DNA of 64,000 nt from Selaginella tamariscina. Its lineage: Eukaryota > Streptophyta > Lycopodiopsida > Selaginellales > Selaginellaceae. The stretch's first letter is position 1, and every line of letters starts with the position of its first letter. The notes below the pieces were generated by a model. It did not search any database. It was not told the origin of the DNA and saw only the letters and a list, made by a program, of their open reading frames with translations. Positions 49,887 through 61,301 of this stretch are shown piece by piece. Both the position numbers and the translations under genes were made by a program. The stretch lies in assembly GCA_003024785.1 (NCBI GenBank), contig PUQB01000177.1, positions 186,001 through 250,000 on the forward strand. Reading direction: 5' to 3'.

Positions 49887-52800
49887 ATGGCGGGCGGCCC
49901 TCAAGACATGAGAAGCTGGGCCGATTTGCTTCACAACTCGTCGCAGCTGCTTCAATCTGCGGCGCCAGCTGCACAATTTCCGCCACTGCAGGTAAGCTGC
50001 TTCTCTATCATTTTCCGCTTCATTTTCTCTTGTGTCCGTAGAGGAGTCTGGACCAGTTGGAGTCTCTCTCCCGTCAGCTCAAGGCCAGGACCAGCCGCTA
50101 CGATGCGACGGGCCAATCCATCGCTGCGACTCGGTAAGCTTCTGTAATGAACCATCCTCTCGTGCCCACAACTCAGTTCTGCTCATCTAGCTTGCTAGCT
50201 CGGGAGGGCATAAATGCAGATCAGCTCGCGCGGGAGCTCAAGGCCTTTGAGTTGAAGGTACTCAGAGATTGATAATGTAGGTTCCGTCTAATGTTCTCTG
50301 TGCTTCAGACTAGTTTTGAAGATATTTTCCCTGTCGAGGCAACCACGGTCGAGGAGTATTTGCAGCAGGTATTTTGTATTGGCATTTGGAAAAAGCTTAT
50401 ATATACTCCCGCTTTGTGTAGGTTCATGAGATGTCGATGCTCACTGCCATTTTGAACGCCCAAAGAGACAATGTTCGAAGTTTTGACGACTACATGATGA
50501 AGTCGCTGGAGGTACTACTTCAGTTATACTTCACTTGATTAGCACTCTATTTCACAGGATGACTGGCAAAAAGAGAAACGGGAGTTTCTGAACAGCTTGA
50601 GCCGCTTGCCGCTTGCTCCCAGTCACGCGACAAGGAAGCCGATTGGGCGAGTCTCTACTCTCTGGGATTCTATTGGCACACCTGGATTGAAGAACTTACC
50701 TGATACGCGGGCACCAGATTCCTTTCTGACAGTTCAACCCAAAACAGTCAAAGCTGCGGAATATAGCCTAGCAGTTGCAAGTTTGAATGCTGCTAGAGAG
50801 CAGGGTTTGCCGTTTAAGGTGCCTGTGTACGTTTCATAGCCTCGTGGTCTAATTTTATACTTTCGACAGGTGGCAACCAGCCTCAAAGATGCTTACTTAA
50901 GCTCTGCCGATGAGAAGCTTAGTACAAAATCGGTCAACATGGCCAAACTCTGGTATCTTTTTCAGGTTGGTGAAAGTTTCGGCTTTGCACGGCAGAACTT
51001 TTTTCACGTGGTTAAAGCATTTTCAGTCTCTTCTCGGCGAGGATTTTGACGCCCCTGCAAATCTCAGTAAGAAGATGAGTATGATTTACTGTGCTCGTCG
51101 TCATCTAGAAACGGGACACGAGAAGTATATGCTGGACACAATTCAAAGCCATCCTGCCCAGGTCATTGTCTCTATTTTCTTAACTTCGCGTTTGCTCATA
51201 AGCGTTTCATAAGCAGGCAGCACTCGGAGGGTCTACAGGAAATTTGCAACGCGTCCGAGCCTTTTTACGTGTAAATAAGTTTCTAGCTATATAATACTTA
51301 TATGATAAACATTTTTTTCATAGGTCCGGCTGAGGGATTACGGGCTTTTGGATTTTGATGCAACGGATGCGCACAGGCAGCCACCTATCGATACTACATG
51401 GTATCAGGTAGAATATCTAAAACACGTAAACACGGTAATCTGAGAGTTAAATCCGTAGATATACTTCTGCCTTCGCTCGGGTTACTACGAGGAAGCTAAA
51501 GCGGTGTCACAGTCGTCCAGAGTTAGCCGCTCATTTGCTCCCCTGGTAAGGCACAAGCCCAGCGTGGAAACGTATCTTAACTATCGGCTCAAATGCAGCT
51601 TACGGAGTGGATTGCGTCTGGAGGGGCGGTCTCTACGGCGACAGCTACGGCAGCATTTGAGGAGTGTGAAAGAATGGCAAGAATAGGGGAAAGGCCAGGC
51701 CGAGCCGGTTACGATAAAAAGAAAATGCTTCTTTATGCTGTTGTTTCTGGGAGTCGGCAACAAACAGAACGCATTCTCCGCGACATTCCAGTGCTCTTCA
51801 CCACAATTGAGGACTTTATGTGGTTCATGCTCGCAGTTACTCGGGACTGTGCGACAATAACGCAGGATGGCGTGCAAGCCTATACTCTGGAAGATTTACA
51901 GAGCTACCTAGTCAAGTTTGAGCCTTCGTACTACACGAAGAATGGCAAGGATCCCCTAGTTTACCCGTACGTGCTGATATTAAGCTTACAGCTGCACGCG
52001 GCAATAATCTACCTCGTAAGAGAGATGAGCAGCGACGGTGATCACGTTGATGGCGTACACTTAGCCATCGCTTTGGCGGATCACGGGGTGCTCTCTGAAG
52101 GGGCTTCCTACAAAGCCAAGCCAGGAAGCATGGGAGCTATGGGAGAGGTGGCAAGCATCGTCCGACACTACGGGCTTTCATACGTTAGGCAGGGCAACCT
52201 GGTTGTTGCTCTGGAATATTATGTGCAAGCAGCGGCTGCAATCGGGGGTGGTGCTATTTCGTGGAGAGCTCAAAACAGCAGTGACCAGCAAAGACAACGG
52301 AACATGATGCTGAAGCAGCTGCTGGTTGAACTTCTGCTACGGGACGGCGGTATAGCGCTGCTGCTGGGTCCAGCTGGAGTCGGTTCCGGCGGTGCACTGA
52401 AGAGATTCCTGCCAGATCACAATATGCAGCAGCAGTTAGTGCTTGAAGCGGCACGCCACGCGCAAGAGTCAGGCCTTCATGACAAGGTACTGTACGTAGT
52501 CTTCCTTGCTATGTAAAGCGTTCAGTCACGGCGTTGCAGGCAATAGAACTGCTGAAGCGCGTGGGTGCTTTTGCAATGGGCTTAGAGGTTGTGAATCGAC
52601 GATTATCCGAAGCAATATGTGCGCTGGCCACTGGTCGCATTCACGGAGATGCCAAGGTGTCTGGACTGATTCTTGCAGGGAACAACATCGTGGAGACTTA
52701 CAAAACTGCTGGAAGTGGGAGGTACGTTAGTTTTTGTTTCTCTTCTAGACCATACGTATAAGATGAGTACAGCTCCCGAGAGAGGGAGCGACTAGGTGAA

Positions 52801-53193
52801 CAGCAGATAACGTTCAGGCAGTTGGAGGCCATCATGGACTTCCACAAGCTGTTCAGGGCCGGGAAATACGCAGATGCGCTGAGGGAGCTGCGGAAGCTGT
52901 CGTTTCTGCCTTTGACGTCGTGGACAGCCGACAAGAGCTCGGAAGACCTGAGGAACGCGTCACTTCCTGTCCAGGCTTGCGTACCGGATGTTCTTAAGGC
53001 GGCATTGATCTGTCTGGATAGCACACCGGATACGGACGGGACTCTACGGCCGCTTAAGAGCAAGGTGAGAAGCAATGAGATAGTCGGGTCGGTTTCCTTA
53101 CTTTCTATTTTACAGATAGCGAGCTTTGTGGCGAACTCGTTACCGCGCAATTGGCCGCACGATTTGTATGAGCAAGTTGCTCGGATGCTCTAA
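49887..53193 (+). CDS. NUP93: Nucleoporin NUP93 (NIC96), 15 exons
   Basis: Structural nucleoporin of the inner ring of the nuclear pore. Exons: 49887-49991, 50042-50133, 50191-50257, 50309-50368, 50422-50511, 50558-50818, 50870-50965, 51027-51161, 51217-51270, 51324-51407, 51459-51545, 51599-52486, 52540-52721, 52773-53064, 53116-53193. They sum to 2571 nt, 856 residues, close to plant NUP93 length. Hallmarks: LLAREGINADQLARELKAFELK, VEEYLQQVHEMSM, DDWQKEKREFL, HEKYMLDTIQSHPAQAALGG, YDKKKMLLYAVVSGSR, LFTTIEDFMWF and a C-terminal NWPHDLYEQVARML. All introns are about 46-61 bp. The frame is intact across all exons; for exon 14 the acceptor at 52771-52772 is chosen because nearer AG sites give stops. 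An AATAAA follows at 53215, and the next gene starts 147 bp downstream on the same strand. Confidence 0.93.
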
Positions 53194-53214
53194 TCTAAAT
53201 TTATGTTTTAAAGC

Positions 53215-53220
53215 AATAAA
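53215..53220 (+). terminator. Poly(A) signal AATAAA of NUP93
   Basis: Canonical AATAAA 22 bp after the NUP93 stop codon, inside the 147-bp gap to the ABC transporter start. Confidence 0.5.
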
Positions 53221-53340
53221 AAAGCCTTGTCCCTAGGGCAACGTGGCATTGCATTGTTTAAAAAAAGGGTGACAAGTGTGCATGGACACCTCTGTGTGTA
53301 TAAAGCAATAGAAACGTGTCTAGGTTTGGCAAACAAAAAT

Positions 53341-56300
53341 ATGGCCGACTTGGCCGACTTCGCCATCGGCGCGGACTCTAAGTTCGAGAGGAGGCACGGC
53401 GGCCAGAGATCCTGGAGAGACGACGATGGTAGTGGAGGCTCAGCTTTCAACCTGCAGCAAGCTGACGATTCTCGCGCCGACGATGACCTCTGGGCTGCTC
53501 TTGAGAAGCTGCCGACCTACGATCGCCTGCGAACTGCTTTTCTGGAATCCTCACGCCAAGGTGAGATCAATCTCATCCATGCTAACAAAGCTTCTAAATA
53601 AGTCGTAGATGCCCAAAAGTTGCAGGTTGATGTAGCCTGCTTGAGCAGGCTTGAAAGGCAGCGGATTCTGGAAAAGGCTTTCGCCACCACCGAGCAGGAC
53701 AACGAGAAGTTGGTGACCAGGCTAAGGGAGAGGATTCAAGCAGTGGGCATTGTAATTCCCAAGGTCGAGGTCCGCTTCAACAACTTGTGCGTTGCAGCAG
53801 ATGCATACGTCGGCTCGCGTGCTCTGCCCACGCTCCTCAACTTCGTGAGGAACATTGCCGAGGGGCTGTTAGCTTTGTGTGGCCTTCTGGATTCCAAGAA
53901 ACGTGAGATACAGATTCTCAAGGACGTAAGTGGAGCGGTGGCGCCGGGAAGGATGACGCTGCTCCTGGGTCCTCCCGGGTCGGGTAAGTCAACGCTACTG
54001 CGTGCGTTGGCTGGAAAGCTGGACAAGAACCTCAACTTCTCGGGCTCCATCACTTATAACGGTCACGCCTTGGACGAGTTCGAAGCCCGCAGGACGGCCT
54101 CCTACATCAGTCAGGACGACAATCACATTGGAGAGCTCACGGTACGGGAGACTTTGGACTTTGCTGCTCGTTGTCAAGGAGTGGGCTTTACATACGATAT
54201 GCTGATCGAGCTGGTTCGTAGGGAGAGGGAAAGGCATGTCATACCCGACCCATACATTGACGCTTTCATGAAGGCGTCCGCTCTCAAAGGCGCCAAGCAC
54301 AGTGTCAGAACGGACTACATAATGAAGGTCTTAGGCCTGGAGGTGTGCGCGGATACAGTCGTGGGAAGTGATATGTTACGAGGTGTGTCTGGAGGACAGA
54401 AGAAGCGCGTCACTACTGGGGAAATGATTGTCGGCCCCAAGAAGACGCTGTTCATGGACGAGATCTCCACTGGCCTGGACAGTTCCACCACCTTTCAGAT
54501 TGTCAAGTGCGTCAAGAACTTCGTGCACTCCTTGGAAGGGACTGTGCTCATGGCTCTTCTTCAACCTCCTCCAGAGACTTACGAGCTTTTCGACGACGTA
54601 TTGCTCTTGTCTGAAGGCCACATTGTCTATCTCGGGCCTAGGGAGAGAGTGTTGGACTTCTTTGGAAGCATGGGATTCAGGCTGCCGCAAAGGAAGGCCA
54701 TAGCAGATTTTCTTCAGGAGGTGACCTCGAAGAAAGACCAGAGGCAGTACTGGTCCGACAGTACTCGTCCGTACAAATATATATCGGTGGCTTCTTTTGC
54801 AAAGGCTTTTAAAGACTTTGCTGTAGGCAAGGACCTTGGCATTTACCTGGAGACGCCTTACGACAAGACTAATAGCCACCCGGCGGCTCTGATGAAGACC
54901 AAGTATGGGATTTCCAAGTGGCAAATTCTTAAGGCCTGCACGGCGCGGGAGTGGCTGCTGATCAAACGTAACAAGTTTTTGTACGTCTTCAGGACAGCTC
55001 AAGTTTTTATCATGGCTATTGTGGCGAGCACCTTGTTCCTTAGGACGAGGCTTCACCCGGACAGCGAGGTAGATGGCAACCTCTATCTTGCAACGTTGTT
55101 CTACGCTCTGGTGCACATGATGTTCAATGGTTTCTCCGAGATGTCCCTCACGGTCATGCGGCTTCCTGTGTTTTACAAGCAAAGAGACAACCTTTTCTAT
55201 CCGGGCTGGGCATTCTCTATCCCTAACTGGATACTCCGGATCCCGTACTCAATTATCGAGGGGCTTATATGGTCGGCTGTTGTCTACTACACGATCGGAC
55301 TGACGCCTGCACCAGTCAGGTTCTTCAGGTACATGGTCGTGCTCATACTCATGCACCAGATGGCACTGGCAATGTTCCGGTTCATAGGAGCGGTTGGCAG
55401 GAACATGATCGTGGCCAACACCTTTGGTTCGTTTGGGATACTCGTGGTTTTCCTGCTGGGTGGCTTCATCATCAACAGAAATGCTATTCCAGCGTGGTGG
55501 ATATGGGGCTACTGGATATCTCCGCTCTCCTATGCGGAGAATGCGCTGGCAGTGAACGAGTTCTTATCACCACGTTGGGACAAGCCTGCTGCAGGTGGCG
55601 GTGAGAAGCTGTATGAGAGTATTCTTAAGCCTCGGGGATTGTTCCTTAAGAGTTACTGGTACTGGATCGGAGTAGGTGTGTTGGCCGGCTACATCCTGTT
55701 GCTGAATCTTCTGGGGACGCTTGCACTGTCCTATCTCAATCCTCTCAGGAAACCTCAGGCTGTGGTATCCGAAGAGACTTTGAGAGAGCTGGCTGAGAAC
55801 GATTCCTTGGAAGGAGAGGCGGAGAGGGCAACAGTAGTGGAGATGGATGGGGATGGAAGGAGAAGAGGAATGATCTTGCCTTTCAAACCACAGACTCTCA
55901 CCTTCCACAACGTGTGCTACTACGTGGATATGCCTAAAGAAATGAAGGGACAGGGGGTGACGGAAGACAGGCTCCAACTTCTGCGGAACGTGAGTGGTGC
56001 ATTCAGGCCAGGGGTGCTCACCGCTCTCGTTGGCGTGAGTGGAGCTGGAAAGACGACGCTCATGGACGTGCTCGCTGGCAGGAAGACGGGAGGATACATT
56101 GAAGGAGAAGTAAGAGTTTCTGGCTACCCCAAGGACCAGAAGACGTTCGCGAGGATTTCCGGTTACGTTGAACAGACGGACATCCACTCTCCACAGGTGA
56201 CAGTGTACGAGTCTCTAGTCTATTCTGCATGGCTTCGTCTGCCTAGCGAAGTTGATAAAGCAACCAAGTACTCATTCGTGGAAGAAGTCATGGAGCTTGT

Positions 56301-57704
56301 GGAGTTGGGCAACCTGACAAATGCGCTGTTGGGACTTCCAGGAACGTCTGGTCTTTCTACAGAGCAACGCAAGAGGCTGACTATAGCCGTAGAGCTCGTG
56401 GCGAACCCATCCATCATTTTCATGGACGAGCCAACCTCGGGCCTGGATGCTAGAGCTGCGGCTATAGTGATGAGGACGGTGAGGAACACGGTGGACACGG
56501 GAAGGACGGTGGTGTGCACAATTCACCAACCCAGCATCGACATATTTGAGTCTTTCGACGAGCTTCTTTTGATGAAGCGAGGCGGACGAGCAATATACGT
56601 TGGGCCCCTGGGAGTTCATTCTAGGATGATGGTGGACTACTTCGAATCAATTCCAGGTGTTCCACCTTTGCCGGAGAGATACAACCCAGCAACTTGGATG
56701 CTAGAGATCAGCAATCCCGCAGCAGAGATCCGGTTGGGGAACGACTTTGGGGATGTATACAAGAGCTCCGACTTGTACCGGAAGACAGAGGCGATGATAC
56801 GAGAGCTCAGTGTTCCGGAACCGGGTTCCAAGGACTTGGAGTTTCCCACTGACTATGCGCTCGGCTCTTGGTCTCAGTTCACGTCCTGTTTGTGGAAGCA
56901 GCACCTGACTTACTGGAGGAATCCGTACTACAACGTGGTCAGGTTCTTCTTCACCTTGGTTTGTGCTTTGATATTCGGGAGCATCTTCTGGGGAGTAGGA
57001 AAGCGCAGGGAGACGCAGCAGGACGTGTTCAACGCTATGGGGTGTTGTTCGGAGCGGTGGTGTTTCTTGGGGTGAACAACTCCTCCAGTGTTCAGCCGGT
57101 GGTGGCAGTGGAGCGGACAGTCTTCTACAGGGAGCGAGCAGCAGGCATGTACTCTCCTCTCCCATACGCGTTCGCGCAGGGGGTCATAGAGTTGCCGTAT
57201 ATACTGGTACAGACGCTTGTCTACGGAGTAATCACGTATGGGATGATCCAGTTCGAGTGGACGGGGGCGAAATTTTTCTGGTACTTGGCGTTCATGTTCC
57301 TCACCTTCGCGTACTTCACATTCTACGGGATGATGGCAGTGGGGCTGACGCCCTCTCAACAGCTGGCGGCGGTGATATCCTCGGCTTTCTACTCGGTATG
57401 GAACCTCTTCTCCGGATTCTTCATTCCCAGGCGGAGGATGCCCCCGTGGTGGGTCTGGTTCTACTTCATCGACCCCGTCAGCTGGACGCTCTACGGCTTG
57501 ACAGCTTCTCAGCTAGGGGACGTGGAGGACGATATAAGTGCCAAGGGATTCGGAAGGATCAGCGTCAGCCGGTTCCTGGATGAGTACTTCGGCTTCAAGC
57601 ACGAGCGGGTGTGGTTGTGTGCGGTCGTCATGCTGGCATTCGTGCTTCTCTTCTGGCTTGTCTTCGCCTTCTCCATCAAGCACATCAACTTCCAGAAACG
57701 ATGA
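53341..57704 (+). CDS. PDR-type ABC transporter, ABCG subfamily (full size), 2 exons
   Basis: Full-size ABCG (pleiotropic drug resistance) transporter of the plasma membrane, exporting hydrophobic metabolites or hormones; the substrate cannot be read from sequence. Exon 1 is 53341-53560, the intron 48 bp (53561-53608), exon 2 53609-57704; about 1438 residues, normal for the family. Start [10 protein letters not shown] chosen over an in-frame upstream codon (53227) that lacks conservation. Domain order is NBD-TMD-NBD-TMD: Walker A GPPGSGKS (about residue 195), signature VSGGQKKR, Walker [13 protein letters not shown], first membrane domain with [16 protein letters not shown]-specific linker, second Walker [10 protein letters not shown] (about 882), a degenerate signature LSTEQRKR, Walker [15 protein letters not shown], second membrane domain with [15 protein letters not shown]. 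The frame shifts by one base at the G run 57039-57042 (family expects one more G), probably an assembly error. The gene ends 50 bp before the oppositely oriented next gene. Confidence 0.93.
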
Positions 57705-57721
57705 AAACGATATATGGATGC

Positions 57722-57727
57722 AATAAA
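57722..57727 (+). terminator. Poly(A) signal AATAAA of the ABCG gene
   Basis: AATAAA followed by AATAAAGG, 18 bp after the transporter stop codon and 27 bp before the end of the convergent gene, so the two 3' ends very likely overlap as transcripts. Confidence 0.5.
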
Positions 57728-57753
57728 AATAAAGGCTCCGTAACAACAAACCT

Positions 57754-59318
57754 CTATGAAATGGTCACCTCGTTACTCTGATCGATGAGCGGCCGTGTAT
57801 CAATGAAATTTAAATACTGCTCCGACGTTTGCGGAACGGCCGCCTTGTCGTTCAACGTTCTCGAGATCTTGCCGTAAGACGTTGCGTACATATGCTGCAT
57901 ATTTGTATATGCAGAGAGTTAGAGAAGAGAATAGACAGGTGCAAGTGACGAACCTGTGATGCATGGACGTGGCCAGTGTACCCAGTAACGTGATGCTTCC
58001 CTTGCATCACCTCCCTTGCATCGTCAAATATTTTCAGCTTTATTCTATAGTCGGGTCTCACTTCAAACATAGAAGGCTGCATGGAAAGAATGAGTTAGTG
58101 ACAAAGCCAATCTATTGGTTGGTACCCACCCGTTTAGTCTTCTTGTCAACTCTGATGTGGTTGGGCCTGGGGTCCTCCTCGTAGAAGCGTTCTTGACCCT
58201 GAGCGTACAAGTCAACTTTTCCCTGCGTGCACATTTGAACATGAATAGTAAGTAATGTAGAAAAATTTATTATTGACTCACCTGTGGAGGATTGTCAACG
58301 AGTTCGTAAAGTCCGCCGGGATTGCGTCGCTGCCTCAGAGTGCTCTCTGCCACCGCAGCCAAGTCGGAAGCTTTCCCAGCTGTTTTTGCGAACACGTGAT
58401 TGTTTTTGCTTGGGATATACCCCTGCAACAACCAGCCTTTTTAATACAAGGAACAGGAATTCATGCTCGCACCTGGTAGCCCGGCATCTTGTGTTTCTCC
58501 ACCAGTAGCTTGCCGGTTGGCCTTGTGTCCCAGTAGTAGAGAAGCTCTTTCACAGTCGGTTTATCCGGGACACAATTGTCCGTTATGATTTCTCTTCGTG
58601 TTGAGCCGAATGATTTTCCAAATACGTGTTGAGAGGCATGCTGCGGATGCAGCAAACACAAAGCGTCAACGGTGGTCGCCGCGGAGGGATTAAACAAACC
58701 TGGTGTCCTGTGTAGCCGGGAACAGTGGGAATCTCCGGCCGTTCCAAGCTTATCTTGTGGAAAGTCTTACGCAACTGAAGCGTGGGATCCCTGTATGGTG
58801 GGTACGGAAGAGAAGCAGACTTGACGGTCTTTGTAACAGGCCCCTCAGTAGTTCCAGCAACTCTCCTGATGGAAGCAGCTGTGTGTATTATTAGCCAGGA
58901 GCAAGCGAGAAAACATATATACTTACTCCATTGTCCGGACATCCAGCCGTCCGGTGGCATGGAACAGAGCTCCAGTTGGACGCTTCTTGCTAATCCGTGG
59001 CTCAAGAGCCGTCTTCCCTTCAAGCAACTCGTATCCCGTTTTTGCAGTCTGGGCATACAGGAAATCCCTGCCTTGCGGCCTGCTTTCCACAGTCTAGTGG
59101 AGTAGTCGATGAGTTAGGCTGGACGTTAAGTAAGCAAGCGTTATAATACATACCACAGGAGCAACGCTAGCATAGTCGTCTCGCCTGAATGCCTTATCGC
59201 ATTGTGAAGCGCGCACGGTGGACTCCGAGAAGTTCCTCCCTACAATGTGGTTGCGCATGCAAGGGATATGCCCGCCGTAGCCGGGCATGGCCTTGACGTA
59301 CTTCTCTCGCCTCACCAT
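57754..59318 (-). CDS. PGYxG-repeat protein, probable ciliary microtubule inner protein (CIMIP2/FAM166-like, DUF2475)
   Basis: Exons on the minus strand: 59318-59154, 59093-58927, 58865-58700, 58640-58473, 58422-58282, 58222-58130, 58076-57954, 57894-57754; 387 residues, frame intact. Introns are 51-61 bp. The exon 3 acceptor is placed after CCATCAG because the nearer CACACAG gives a shifted frame; a CTAATAA branch-like motif precedes it. The protein holds four spaced motifs: MPGYGGHIPCMRNHIVGRNFSEST, VPGYTGHQHASQHVFGKSFG, MPGYQGYIPSKNNHVFAKTAG and VTGYTGHVHASQHMYATSYG. Three of the four motifs are split by an intron at the same place, suggesting internal exon duplication. PGYTGF/YIP motifs define the DUF2475/CIMIP2 family, which lines the inside of axonemal doublet microtubules in animals. 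A role in sperm flagella fits a lycophyte; that is inference. It diverges from IES6 across 147 bp. Confidence 0.65.
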
Positions 59319-59465
59319 GGTGCTCGATCTTGTCCACAAGACAAGCAAAATGCATGTCTGCCCTAGGTGCCAGCTGAAGCAGTTGCGAAGAGGCAAAATC
59401 CTTCACAATCCCGCCGCCCAAACGGACAGCCCAGATGATTTGCTCTGTTTCTAGGGTTAGGGAGA
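59319..59465. promoter_or_regulatory. Bidirectional promoter between the PGYxG gene and IES6
   Basis: 147 bp separate the two start codons of divergent genes. A telo-box-like CTAGGGTTAGG (59451-59461) sits directly before the IES6 start. No clear TATA box on either side. Confidence 0.5.
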
Positions 59466-59979
59466 ATGAAGCGTAAGAGTCTGGACGCATCTTCCAGTGC
59501 GGCAGTGCAGGACTGCGTGATCGATATAGACTGCGTGCTGCCGCCTGTACTTCCCTTTAAGAGCTCCCAGCTTCTGGACCGCTATCCCAAGGGCAACACA
59601 AGAGGTAGGCACTGGAAGCATCTTAAGCAAATCATTCAGGCCGAGAATTATCATCTCTATCCACCGGATGAGCCTAATTGTAAGTCGAGTCCCTGCTAGT
59701 GCTTCTTCTCTTCAATGGCATCCTTGTTACAGACGTGAGCATCGAAACTCCTCCTTCAATGTACCCATCAAAGAATACTGCGATATTTCTGGCTTCGAGG
59801 TAGGATCTCTAGGTGGGTGGTAGACAGTCTTGACTTTTTCTTGCTAGGCGCCTTACACGGATCCACGGACCAAGCTTCGGTACGCAAACACAGAAGTCTT
59901 CAAGCGCATTAGACATTTGCCGGGCGAGTTCGTTCAAGGTTATTTGGCTCTCAGGAATGCAGCTGTTGTTCTCAAGTGA
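59466..59979 (+). CDS. INO80C: INO80 chromatin-remodelling complex subunit (IES6/INO80C, YL1-C domain)
   Basis: Small subunit of the INO80 nucleosome remodeller; with ARP5 it forms the IES6-ARP5 module that couples ATP hydrolysis to nucleosome sliding. Exons: 59466-59679, 59733-59799, 59848-59979; introns 53 and 48 bp; about 137 residues. Conserved blocks: [56 protein letters not shown] and, in exon 3, [43 protein letters not shown], the YL1-C region. In exon 2 the frame shifts by one base at the A run 59774-59775 (family sequence continues as a YCDISGFE-like block one frame over), probably a missing A. The gene ends 67 bp from the convergent cyclin D gene. Confidence 0.9.
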
Positions 59980-60046
59980 TTCAAGTCGTGTATGAAATGT
60001 AAATCTTTTAAACGAGATGTTAAGAACTTTAAATATGGATTGAAAT

Positions 60047-61301
60047 CTAGTGTGCAACGCTCGGGGGCTTGTGCAAAGAGGTATTGCAGGCGAAATACAA
60101 GGGAGATGAAGCTGGTGACGCTGAGTAACTGTAGAAGATATCAGCGACGTGATTTGGCGAAGGTAGCAGCAGCTCGTTAGAGAAGTGTGGATCGACGACA
60201 CAGTCTATGAGTAGTTGGTAGCAATCCCAAGCTGAGATCTGTCAACGCCAAGCAAGCAAATAAACAGATAAGAGAGTGAGGAGCGGGTATGTTTTTTTCT
60301 TTTTTCATTTTCCTTTTGACTTAGAGAGTTCCTTTTTCCAAGGAGAAGTACCATGTCAACATCCAAAGTTCTTCGCAGGGAATCCACGAGGCCCGCGGAT
60401 TGCAGAGGCGCGCATTCGTCCAGCACGCACTGGAGAACACACACGCTTATCACCGATGGTTGATACCGCAAGAACGCAGCTTCTGCTTAACAAGAGACAT
60501 ATAAACTGTGGCTGACAACTGACTGGCTGGTTACCTGGTAAAAGACCGGCAATGAGCTCGTCCGCCCTGCCGAGGAAGCAGCCGACAAGTTCCGGAGAGA
60601 AGACTCTAGTCGAGGAGAGCTGGTGAATGACAATGGCTACGAAGTCGTGCGGAGTTAGTGTGATTGCGGACCATCCTAAAGACCTCAGCACAGTGAGCTC
60701 CATTCTCTGAATGCTCCTTGCATCATGCTGAATCTCGGGAACAGCCTGCCACGAAGCAATTCAATCAAAAAATAAGGTGGAATCAGCTGTGTACCTGCAA
60801 TTGCAAGAATTCTAGGGCGCGGCTGTCCTTGTATTTTGCAGCTAGCCATGTACAGGCGACGGCAACCAGCCGCATGTCGTGATTTGTAAAGTCCTAGAAG
60901 ACGGAATTCGTTAACATACAACAATCTCGAGTAAGCTGCTTCCTACCTGCGAGGACACGAAGCGATCGAGCATGGACACTGCACTGGTGGCTACGCAGAC
61001 ATCCAGACCGAGTAGCTTGTGGAGCTGGCAAGGGACAGACATGGTGGGAGAATGAAATCAAAATGCTTCAGCTTACCTGTAGAATCCAGGCAACCCATGT
61101 ACGCCGGAGATGCACAAACTCCGCATCTAGGTGCAGCAGCAGCGGAGTTGAATAGAGCCCCCGGTTCTCCTGACTCATGAGAAGTGACATGCTCTCCCCA
61201 AAATCGAGTGGAGCTGGTGCTACATCTGCGCCATCAACGCCAACGAGATTGTGATCGTCGGTGACGGAAAAGGACTCGTCGCACAGGAGTGAGTTCATCA
61301 T
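60047..61301 (-). CDS. CYCD: D-type cyclin (CYCD), 6 exons
   Basis: Regulatory subunit of CDKA that phosphorylates retinoblastoma-related protein at G1/S. Exons on the minus strand: 61301-61077, 61024-60947, 60893-60795, 60745-60535, 60482-60352, 60238-60047; 936 nt, 311 residues, frame intact; plant CYCDs are usually 300-380. The N-terminus MMNSLLCDESF carries the LxCxE retinoblastoma-binding motif (residues 5-9) at the place typical of plant CYCDs. Cyclin box N-terminal fold: RRTWVAWILQ, LHKLLGLDVCVATSAVSMLDRF, RLVAVACTWLAAKYKD, RSIQRMELTVLRSLGW, with TPHDFV following. A cyclin C-terminal fold covers exons 4-6. Introns are 43-54 bp except the last (113 bp). CYCD subclass not determined. It shares a 237-bp promoter with the divergent purF gene. 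Confidence 0.9.

Noticed and set aside
53227-53340. Upstream in-frame start for the ABCG gene
   Set aside because: The extra N-terminal residues are not like PDR proteins, and the gene's 5' leader and the NUP93 3' region lie there; 53341 gives a typical start.
54376-55182. 268-residue open frame on the minus strand
   Set aside because: It lies wholly opposite the conserved ABCG coding sequence and has no family similarity; a shadow frame.
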